Assembly: GCA_020852955.1 (NCBI GenBank)
Contig: JADYZW010000061.1
Coordinates: 1-33,500 of the forward strand
Source of the DNA: Deltaproteobacteria bacterium
GTDB taxonomy: Bacteria > Desulfobacterota > Binatia > UTPRO1
Direction: 5' to 3'
DNA: 33,500 bases
Made by a program: the position numbers and the translations under genes. How positions within the stretch are numbered: position 1 is the stretch's first letter; each line of letters starts with the position of its first letter. Below, piece after piece: positions 26,866 through 33,500 of the stretch. The notes under the pieces were generated by a model. It was given only the letters and a program-made list of their open reading frames with translations, was not told where the DNA came from and made no database searches.

Positions 26866-26879
26866 TGAAACATGTTCTA
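26866..26879. promoter_or_regulatory. KstR-type operator of the FadE29-led operon
   Basis: TGAAACATGTTCTA matches TnnAACnnGTTnnA at every defined position. It shares 12 of 14 bases with the box in front of the TetR gene (5871-5884). It is centred about 50 nt upstream of the first gene of the minus-strand operon, where a repressor would block the promoter. Exact -35 and -10 elements could not be assigned. Confidence 0.8.
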
Positions 26880-26936
26880 AGAAGCGCGCGCACTATGCAG
26901 GAATCGGTTCGGCGATGCAACGCGCGCGCGGCAGCG

Positions 26937-27071
26937 ACGCGCGTGGGGTGGTCGGTCGCTGTGCGGCTCCCGGTCGCTGGAGCCCAGCGCCTACTACTCG
27001 TCGGCGCCACGACGGGTTGGGCACACGCGAGCTGTCTGTCGCCGCACAGCGACCGACCACCCCACGCGCGT
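26937..27071. repeat. Perfect 31-bp inverted repeat with 73-nt loop
   Basis: Bases 26937-26967 (ACGCGCGTGGGGTGGTCGGT and onward) are the exact reverse complement of 27041-27071. The 73-nt loop has no reading frame of interest. On the minus strand it lies 47 nt after the stop of the lipoprotein gene and before the operator of the FadE29 operon. It could therefore end the envelope operon or insulate the promoter. Perfect arms of this length also suggest a recently inserted palindromic element. Confidence 0.9.
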
Positions 27072-27117
27072 GGCCGGGTGCGCGTGCTCCCCCCGTGTGG
27101 GTGCGGTGCGTGCGTCG

Positions 27118-27669
27118 TCAGTCGTCGGCGCCGGGGGGTGGGGCGGGCGGACGGCCGCGGGGCGGCGGCGGGAGGTGGCGCGGCGGCGGCGTGCGATAGG
27201 CCTGCGCCGCGCGCGAGCTCGCGGGCACGGGCACGCGGTTGCCGCGCGCGTACATGCACTGGACGTACGCGGCGTCGTAGCGCTGCTGGATCGACCAGGT
27301 GCGGGCGCTGGTCTCGCCGGCGGCGATCGCGCTGCCGCCGAGGAGCCCGACGCCGGCGCCGACCGCGGCGCCCGTGCCCGGGTCGCCGGCGGCGGCGCCG
27401 ATCGCGGCGCCCGCAGCGGCGCCGACCGCGGTGCCGGCGACGACGCCGGCGGCGGAGCGGTCGTTGGCGCTGCGCGTGTCGGGCGCGACGCGCGCGGCGG
27501 CGAACGCCCGGCACTCCTGGTCGTCGTAGTCGAAGGCCTCGAAGGTCTTGGCGCGTCCGGGCATCACCATGACGTTGGGTCCTGGAGGAACGTGGACGCA
27601 GGCGGCGAGCGTCAGGACGGGAACGCACGCCAGCAGCGCGCGGCGTCCGCGCGGGCGCCGCGCGCTCAT
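27118..27669 (-). CDS. Glycine-zipper lipoprotein
   Basis: This is a 183-residue predicted lipoprotein. The basic N-terminus MSARRPRGRR is followed by a hydrophobic stretch and the lipobox LAAC, giving Cys24 as the lipidated residue. A YDDQECRAFA segment precedes a glycine zipper at about residues 72-113 (VVAGTAVGAAAGAAIGAAAG and following). Then come RYDAAYVQCMYARGN and a Pro-rich tail. The QRYDxxYxQCMYxxG tail after a Gly-zipper is common in Gram-negative outer-membrane lipoproteins such as YMGG-like proteins. The function is unknown; a membrane-spanning or assembly role is likely. The ATG overlaps the preceding stop (ATGA). Confidence 0.86.
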   Translation of the reverse strand: MSARRPRGRRALLACVPVLTLAACVHVPPGPNVMVMPGRAKTFEAFDYDDQECRAFAAARVAPDTRSANDRSAAGVVAGTAVGAAAGAAIGAAAGDPGTGAAVGAGVGLLGGSAIAAGETSARTWSIQQRYDAAYVQCMYARGNRVPVPASSRAAQAYRTPPPRHLPPPPRGRPPAPPPGADD

Positions 27670-28388
27670 CGGTCGTCTCCCGCGGGCGGCACCTTGATCC
27701 AGTCCTCGGGACACTCGGCGACGCGCGGGTAGTAGCCGCGCTTGCTCTCGCAGTAGTACCAGTAGCCCTGCGGCCGCTCGCCGCCCTCGTCGGAGCGCTC
27801 GACCCACACCTGCTCCTGGCCCGAAGAGGCGGGCGGGTACGCGGGATACGGGTAGGCCGGATAGGGGTAGGAATACGAGTAGGAGTAGGAGGGGTACGGC
27901 CAGTACGGATAGGCGCTCCAGTACGGGTAGGTTCCCCAGCCCCACCACCAGGGGCTCGCGCCGAAGTAGACGGTGCCGCCGCCGTGGTCGTGCCAGCCGT
28001 GGTGGCCGTGGCCGCCGTACCAGCCACCGCCGCCGTGCCGACTGCCGCCGCCGTGGCCGCCGTACCCGCCGCCGCCGCCGTGCCGACTGCCGCCGCCGTG
28101 GGGGCTCCCGCCGCTGCCGCTACGCCAGCCGCCGCCGCCGTGGGGGCTCCCGCCGCCGCCGCTACGCCAGCCGCCGCCGCTCGGGGTACCGCCGCGCGGC
28201 GCGCTCATCCCGCGCGAGCCACCCTGGAAGCCGCTCGCGCCGCCGCGCACCCCCGCGCCGCCGCCATGGAAGCCGCCGCCGCCGCCGCGTGGGCCCCCGG
28301 GCCCGCGCTGTGCGAGGGCGTCGGGCGCGCTCGCGACGCAGACCGCGAGCGCTACCGCTGCCGCTGCCGCCAGAGGGGGTCGGTGCAT
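27666..28388 (-). CDS. Secreted Gly/His-rich and Tyr/Pro-rich protein
   Basis: This is a 240-residue exported protein. A signal peptide covers about residues 1-26 (AAAAAVALAVCVA core, SAPDALAQ). A Gly/His/Ser-rich region (about 28-132) is built of GGGGSPHGGGGWRSG-like and SRHGGGG-like units. An aromatic, Pro-rich region follows (YPYPAYPYPAYP). The C-terminus is conserved, with QGYWYYCESKRGYYPRVAEC then PEDWIKVPP. This GYWYYC...YYPxVxECPxxW tail recurs in small proteobacterial exported proteins of unknown function. The start at 28388 has an AAGGAGA site at the usual distance. The histidines could bind metal, but that is only a composition argument. It forms a two-gene operon with the lipoprotein. 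Confidence 0.84.
   Translation of the reverse strand: MHRPPLAAAAAVALAVCVASAPDALAQRGPGGPRGGGGGFHGGGAGVRGGASGFQGGSRGMSAPRGGTPSGGGWRSGGGGSPHGGGGWRSGSGGSPHGGGSRHGGGGGYGGHGGGSRHGGGGWYGGHGHHGWHDHGGGTVYFGASPWWWGWGTYPYWSAYPYWPYPSYSYSYSYPYPAYPYPAYPPASSGQEQVWVERSDEGGERPQGYWYYCESKRGYYPRVAECPEDWIKVPPAGDDR
28098..28181. repeat. Two tandem 42-bp units in the Gly-rich gene
   Basis: GTGGGGGCTCCCGCCGC recurs at 28098 and 28140, each time followed by TGCCGCTACGCCAGCC or a one-base variant. This gives a 42-bp (14-codon) tandem unit encoding a GGWRSG...GGSPHGGG block. A CCGTGCCGACTGCCGCCGCC repeat occurs just before it. Confidence 0.75.
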
Positions 28389-28503
28389 GGTCCGTCTCCT
28401 TGCCGCGCGCGCCGTCGGGCGCGCCAAGCCGGCTCCAACCCACGATACGCTCGGAAAGTTGCGGCGGCCAGCGGGCGCGGCGATCGCTCGCCGCGCGTGA
28501 TCC

Positions 28504-28519
28504 GAGCGCCCGGGCGCTC
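28504..28519 (-). terminator. Palindrome at the end of the FadD3-like gene
   Basis: GAGCGCCCGGGCGCTC is a perfect 16-bp palindrome covering the stop codon of the FadD3-like gene. It could form a short hairpin, but there is no T-run and no loop, so its role as a terminator is doubtful. Confidence 0.25.
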
Positions 28520-30116
28520 AGCGTGCGGCGGGGTGCTCGCGGAGCACGAACTTCGTGACCTTGCCGGTCGCGTTCAGGGGCAGCGCATCGACGATCGCGA
28601 TGCGCCGCGGAACCTTGTAGTTCGCCATGTTCTCGCGGCTCCACGCCACGATCGTCTCGGACGTCGGCGCTGCGCCGGCGGCGGGCACCACGAAGGCCAT
28701 CGCGACTTCGCCGAGACGGTCGTCGGGGATGCCGATCACGGCGACCTGCGCGATTCCGGGACACCCGAGCAGGATGCTCTCGATCTCGGCCGGGTAGCAG
28801 TTGAAGCCACCGGTGATGAACATGTCCTTCAGCCGATCCGTGATGCGGAGGTAGCCGCGCGCGTCCAGGATGCCGACGTCTCCGGTGTGCAGCCAGCCGT
28901 CGGCGTCGATCGCTTCGGCGGTCGCCGCGGGATCGTCGAAATAGCCGCGCATCACGTTGTAGCCGCGGACGGCGATCTCGCCGGCGGTGCCGGGCGCGAC
29001 CTCGCGGCCGTCACGGTCCACGCAGCGGACCTCCACGTCGGGGATCGCCCGTCCCGACGTGGTGGCGATAGTCTCGGGGTCGTCCTCGGGGCGGCACATC
29101 GTGACGACGCCGGTCGCCTCGGTGAGCCCGTAGGCGGTGACGATCGTCTCGAGGCTGAGCTCGCGCCGCATGCGGTGGATGAGCTCGACGGGAATCGACG
29201 CCGCGCCGGTGACGGCGAGCCGCAAGGTCGAGAGATCGAAGCGGTCGCGCTCCGGGTGCGCCAGGATCATCTGATAGAGGGTCGGCGGTCCGGGCAGCAC
29301 GCTCACACGGTCGCGCGCGATGCGCGCCAGCACCTGCGGCACGTCGAAGACCGGGTGGGGGAGGTTGGTCGCTCCGCGCAGCAGGCACGCGAGCCAGCCG
29401 GCCTTGTAGCCGAAGCTGTGGAAGTAGGGGTTCACGATCAGGTAGCGGTCGTCGGCGCGGAGCCCCACGACGTCGCTCCACGCCTCGAAACAGCGGAGGT
29501 TCTGGGCGTGGGTGCACATGACGCCCTTCGGCTTCCCGGTCGTGCCCGACGTGAAGAGGATGTCGGCGAGATCGTCCGGACGGACGGCGCCGGCGCGGGC
29601 GGCGACCTCCGCCGCGGCGACCGCGTCCCCGCGGGCGAGGAAGTCGCCCCACGTTTCGCAGCCCGCGGCCGCGCCCCGCAACAGCACGACGCGCTCGAGA
29701 TCGGCGAGATCGGCGACGGGCCGGCGCGCCGCCGGCGCGCCGCAGCCGTCGTGGAGGAGATCGACGTAGCGGTTGCCGAGGAACTCGTCGACGGTGCAGA
29801 GCAGCCGCGCGCGGCTCTTCGCGAGGATGTAGCCGACCTCGCGTCCCTTCATGCGGGTGTTGAGCGGCACGAGCACGCCGCCGACGCTCTGCAGGCCGAG
29901 CGCGGCGATCACCCACTCGTGCATGTTGGGCGCCCAGACGCCGACGCGGTCGCCGGGCACGACGCCCGCGGCGAGGAAGCCGCGCGCCGCGCGCTCCGCC
30001 GCGGCGGCGAGATCGCGGAAGCCGAGCGTGACGCCACCGTCCTCGATGGCCGGTCGATCGGCGAAGCGTGCGGCGGCGGCGGCGACGAGTGCGGGAATGG
30101 TGGGGGCGGTCGACAT
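28518..30116 (-). CDS. fadD3: FadD3-like acyl-CoA synthetase (HIP-CoA ligase candidate)
   Basis: This is a 532-residue ANL ligase. Motifs in order are ILFTSGTTGKPKGVM near residue 185, VNPYFHSFGYKAGWLACLL, VLPGPPTLYQ, TAYGLTEATGVVTMCRPEDD, DGWLHTGDVG, ITDRLKDMFITGGFNCYPAE and the catalytic lysine in NATGKVTK. The FHxFGYKAG, VLPGPPTxYQ and TMCRPEDD blocks are those I recall from FadD3. That enzyme activates the propionate HIP left after steroid ring A/B breakdown. In actinobacteria it is under KstR2, whose box (AnCAAGnnCTTGnT-type) I did not find upstream here. The start ATG overlaps nothing and lacks a good ribosome site. It is the only ring-stage steroid gene in the window. Confidence 0.87.
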   Translation of the reverse strand: MSTAPTIPALVAAAAARFADRPAIEDGGVTLGFRDLAAAAERAARGFLAAGVVPGDRVGVWAPNMHEWVIAALGLQSVGGVLVPLNTRMKGREVGYILAKSRARLLCTVDEFLGNRYVDLLHDGCGAPAARRPVADLADLERVVLLRGAAAGCETWGDFLARGDAVAAAEVAARAGAVRPDDLADILFTSGTTGKPKGVMCTHAQNLRCFEAWSDVVGLRADDRYLIVNPYFHSFGYKAGWLACLLRGATNLPHPVFDVPQVLARIARDRVSVLPGPPTLYQMILAHPERDRFDLSTLRLAVTGAASIPVELIHRMRRELSLETIVTAYGLTEATGVVTMCRPEDDPETIATTSGRAIPDVEVRCVDRDGREVAPGTAGEIAVRGYNVMRGYFDDPAATAEAIDADGWLHTGDVGILDARGYLRITDRLKDMFITGGFNCYPAEIESILLGCPGIAQVAVIGIPDDRLGEVAMAFVVPAAGAAPTSETIVAWSRENMANYKVPRRIAIVDALPLNATGKVTKFVLREHPAAR

Positions 30117-30195
30117 GGGGATCCGTGTACGTCGGCGGCGACGGCGGTCGCAACCTCGCGGCGCGACGCCGGATCACGTTGACAACCCGGGGAGC

Positions 30196-31484
<1,289 letters not shown>

Positions 31485-31488
<4 letters not shown>

Positions 31489-31904
31489 GCGGACGCGCGG
31501 ACCTCTATCGGAGCGTCGTGCTCGAGCACGGGAAGCGCCCGCGCAACGTGGGTGCGCTCGGCGGCGCGACCCACGCGGCCGAGGGCGACAATCCGCTCTG
31601 CGGCGACGCCCTGCGGGTCGAGGTGGAGCGGCGCGGCGACGTGCTCGTGGCGCTCGCGTTCGCCGGCGAGGGCTGCATCCTCGCCACCGCGTCGGCGTCG
31701 CTCATGACCGAGATCCTGCGCGGCGCGCGCGTGGCCGAGGCGCGGCGGCTCGCGGTCGCGATGGAGGCGTTCTGCGCCGAGGGCCGCGGCGACGCCGACG
31801 CGCTCGGGCCGCTCGCGGGCTTCGCCGACGTGTATCGGCACCCGGCGCGCGTCGCGTGCGCGCTGCTGCCGTGGCGGACGCTCGCGCGGGCGCTCGACGA
31901 TTGA
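31485..31904 (+). CDS. sufU: SufU-type sulfur acceptor / iron-sulfur assembly protein
   Basis: This is a 139-residue SufU/IscU-fold protein. In SufU the zinc-bound cysteines accept the persulfide from SufS by ligand exchange. All key residues are present: Cys39 and Asp41 in GDNPLCGD, Cys64 in GEGCILATASASL and Cys125 in RVACALLPW. The insertion typical of SufU relative to IscU lies between Cys64 and Cys125. The ATG overlaps the sufS stop, so the pair is co-translated. Having SufS fused in expression to SufU rather than SufE is usual in Gram-positives and in several other high-GC lineages. Its client Fe-S proteins are not in the window. Confidence 0.92.
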
Positions 31905-31934
31905 AAGCCCCGCGCCGGTTGGTTAAGAGGCCGC

Positions 31935-32246
31935 ATGGCTCAATTGAAAGCGGGCGCCCGTCTGAAGAGCGCCGTCTGTGCGACCGAAGTGATCGTGATC
32001 GCGGCGCCGTCCGGCGACGCCGACGTGCAATGCGGCGGCGCCGCGATGCTTGCGGCCGGCGAGCAGGCGCCCGAGGGCGTCGCGCTCGCCGCCGCCGCCG
32101 CCGGGGGAACCACCCTCGGCAAGCGCTACGTGAGCGCGAGCGGCGACCTCGAGCTCCTCTGCACCAAGCCCGGCAAGGGCTCGCTCGCCGTGGCGGGCGC
32201 GCCGCTCGTGCTCAAGGAAGCGAAGCCGCTCCCGTCCTCCGACTGA
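31935..32246 (+). CDS. Small conserved protein beside an acyl-CoA synthetase
   Basis: This is a 103-residue protein with no signal peptide or membrane segment. MAQLKAGARLKSAVCATEVI and DVQCGGAAML hold two cysteines. LELLCTKPGKGSLAVAG and KEAKPLPSSD follow. I recall similar small proteins next to AMP-dependent acyl-CoA synthetases in actinobacteria and other high-GC genomes, but no function is known to me. The ATG has AAGAGG at 31925. It lies 30 nt after sufU and 35 nt before the synthetase, so it probably belongs to the same transcript. The three cysteines might bind a metal; nothing proves it. Confidence 0.8.
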   Translation: MAQLKAGARLKSAVCATEVIVIAAPSGDADVQCGGAAMLAAGEQAPEGVALAAAAAGGTTLGKRYVSASGDLELLCTKPGKGSLAVAGAPLVLKEAKPLPSSD

Positions 32247-32247
32247 A

Positions 32248-32268
32248 CGGCGCGCCGCCGGCGCGCCG
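32248..32268. repeat. GC hairpin CGGCGCGCC/GGCGCGCCG between genes
   Basis: CGGCGCGCC (32248-32256) pairs with GGCGCGCCG (32260-32268) around a 3-nt loop, directly after the small protein's stop. It may be a weak terminator or an mRNA-processing hairpin before the synthetase gene. There is no T-run. Confidence 0.5.
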
Positions 32269-32281
32269 CGGGATCCCTTCC

Positions 32282-33500
32282 ATGAACCTGATGATGTTGC
32301 TCGAGATGGCGACCGAGGGCTTCGGCGATCGGATCGCCCTCCAGAACGCCGGCGAGCGGCTCACCTACGCCGAGCTGTTCAAGGCTGCGGGCGCGGCGGC
32401 GCACGCCGTCGCCGGCAGCGGAGCCGAGCGCCTCGCGGTGCTCGACGTCAACAGCCTCGCGGTGCCGGTCGGCCTCTTCGCCGCGGCGTGGGCGGGCGTG
32501 CCGTTCGTGCCGCTCAACTACCGCTTGACGGGAAAGGAGCTCGACGCGCTGCTCGGCTCGATCGCGCCGGCGTACCTGGTGACGGACCGGGAACGAGCCG
32601 GGGCGCTCGCCAGCGCGGCGCGCGCGGTCAGCGACCGCGAGGGCTTCCTGGCCGCGGCGCGCGCGAGCGCGGCGCGCGCGCCCGAGTGGTCGATGGACGC
32701 CGACGCGATCGGCATCCTGCTCTTCACCAGCGGCACGACCGGCGCGCCGAAGGCGGCAGTGCTCCGCCAGAAGCACCTCGTCTCCTACATTTTCGGCTCG
32801 GTCGAGTTCGGCGCCGCCGACGAGACCGACGCGGCCCTCGTGAGCGTGCCGCCCTACCACATCGCCGGCATGGCGGCGATCCTGAGCTCGGTGTATTGCG
32901 GGCGGCGCGTGGTGCAGCTCGCGAGCTTCGACGCCGATACCTGGATCGCGACGGCGCGCGCCGAGCGTGTGACGCACGCCTTCGTCGTGCCGACCATGCT
33001 GACCCGGATCGTCGACGCGCTCGTACGCGACGGCGCGACGCTGCCGCACCTCCGCGCCGTCTCGTACGGCGGCGGCAAGATGCCGCAGCCCGTGATCGAG
33101 CGCGCCATGGAGCTCATGCCGGCGACCGCCTTCACCAACGCGTACGGTCTGACCGAGACGAGCTCGACCATCACGGTGCTCGGGCCGGAGGACCACCGGG
33201 CCGCGGCCGCGAGCGACGATGCGGCGGTGCGGCGGCGGCTCGTGTCCGTGGGGCGCGCCCTCCCGAGCGTCGAGCTCGAGGTGCGCGACGAGGAAGGCCG
33301 GCCGTGCGCCGTCGGCGTCTCCGGCGAGATCCACGTGCGCGGCGAGCAGGTCTCGGGCGAGTACCTCGGCCTTGCGTCGCGCATGACGAAGGACGGCTGG
33401 TTCCCGACCCGCGACGCGGGCGCGCTCGACGCCGAGGGGTATCTCTTCCTCGAGGGCCGCATCGACGACGTGATCGTGCGCGGCGGCGAGAACCTGTCGC
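32282..33500 (+). CDS. Class I acyl-CoA synthetase (AMP-binding), C-terminus cut off by the window edge
   Basis: The frame is open from the ATG at 32282 to the window end, giving 406 codons of an ANL-superfamily ligase. It has a short N-terminal part (MNLMMLLEMATEGFGDRIAL), the P-loop ILLFTSGTTGAPKAAVLRQK near residue 148, PPYHIAGMAAIL, AYGLTETSSTI, VSGEIHVRGEQ and DGWFPTRDAG. GRIDDVIVRGGENLS then runs off the edge just before the C-terminal lid domain. It differs from the FadD19- and FadD3-like ligases in all signature blocks, so it probably handles another acid. It follows the small conserved protein by 35 nt. The substrate is unknown. Confidence 0.9.
   Translation, partial: MNLMMLLEMATEGFGDRIALQNAGERLTYAELFKAAGAAAHAVAGSGAERLAVLDVNSLAVPVGLFAAAWAGVPFVPLNYRLTGKELDALLGSIAPAYLVTDRERAGALASAARAVSDREGFLAAARASAARAPEWSMDADAIGILLFTSGTTGAPKAAVLRQKHLVSYIFGSVEFGAADETDAALVSVPPYHIAGMAAILSSVYCGRRVVQLASFDADTWIATARAERVTHAFVVPTMLTRIVDALVRDGATLPHLRAVSYGGGKMPQPVIERAMELMPATAFTNAYGLTETSSTITVLGPEDHRAAAASDDAAVRRRLVSVGRALPSVELEVRDEEGRPCAVGVSGEIHVRGEQVSGEYLGLASRMTKDGWFPTRDAGALDAEGYLFLEGRIDDVIVRGGENLS

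Noticed and set aside
24632..28027. Apparent 1504-residue minus-strand frame upstream of the FadE28-like start
   Set aside because: It is a GC-rich shadow frame through chsH2, fadE29 and the lipoprotein gene, which have their own well-supported frames.
30179..30184. TTGACA taken as a -35 element for sufS
   Set aside because: It lies only 12 nt before the chosen start, and no -10 is found at 16-18 bp spacing.

Overview
High-GC bacterial DNA dominated by steroid (sterol) catabolism genes. Two oppositely oriented operons carry close relatives of the actinobacterial cholesterol side-chain genes, and each is preceded by a palindrome that fits the remembered KstR operator consensus TnnAACnnGTTnnA. 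The rest of the gene content does not look actinobacterial. It includes a lipobox Gly-zipper lipoprotein, secreted Cys-containing proteins with long Thr-Pro linkers, a LVIVD-repeat propeller protein and a DUF1800 protein. That mix suggests a Gram-negative, deltaproteobacteria-like or Binatota-like soil or aquatic lineage; this taxonomic guess is weak. All homology statements rest on recall of family sequences, not on a search.

Layout. 1-5602: a DUF1800 gene cut by the left edge, the tail of a luciferase-like (LLM) gene, an extended SDR (epimerase or 3beta-HSD-like), an acyl-CoA dehydrogenase, and a FadD19-like CoA ligase on the minus strand. 5603-5895: a 178-bp MITE-like element holding a 30-bp hairpin, followed by a 16-bp operator. 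5896-14496 (plus strand): a tightly packed nine-gene operon of TetR/KstR-like regulator, two DUF35 proteins, two Ltp thiolase-fold proteins, an LLM oxidoreductase, EchA19-like hydratase, FadD19-like ligase and CYP125-like P450. Its content matches the M. tuberculosis Rv3515c-Rv3523 block. 14497-19798: two secreted proteins with Thr-Pro linkers, with terminators. 19799-26823 (minus strand): a seven-gene operon of FadE29, ChsH2, FadE28, ChsH1, Ltp2, FadA5 and an SDR. This is an igr-type locus with the second operator upstream. 26824-28388: a perfect 31-bp inverted repeat and a two-gene envelope operon. 28518-30116: a FadD3-like ligase. 30196-33500: sufS-sufU, a small conserved protein, and an acyl-CoA synthetase cut by the right edge.

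How the genes fit together (inference from known pathways). The P450 would oxidise the sterol side-chain terminus and the FadD19-like ligases would make the CoA ester. EchA19, the SDR and FadA5 would run beta-oxidation cycles. FadE28-FadE29, ChsH1-ChsH2 and Ltp2 would remove the last C3 unit by dehydrogenation, hydration and retro-aldol cleavage. The FadD3-like ligase would act later, on the C/D-ring propionate. Ring-opening genes (kstD, ksh, hsa), mce4 and FadE26/27-type genes are not in this window.
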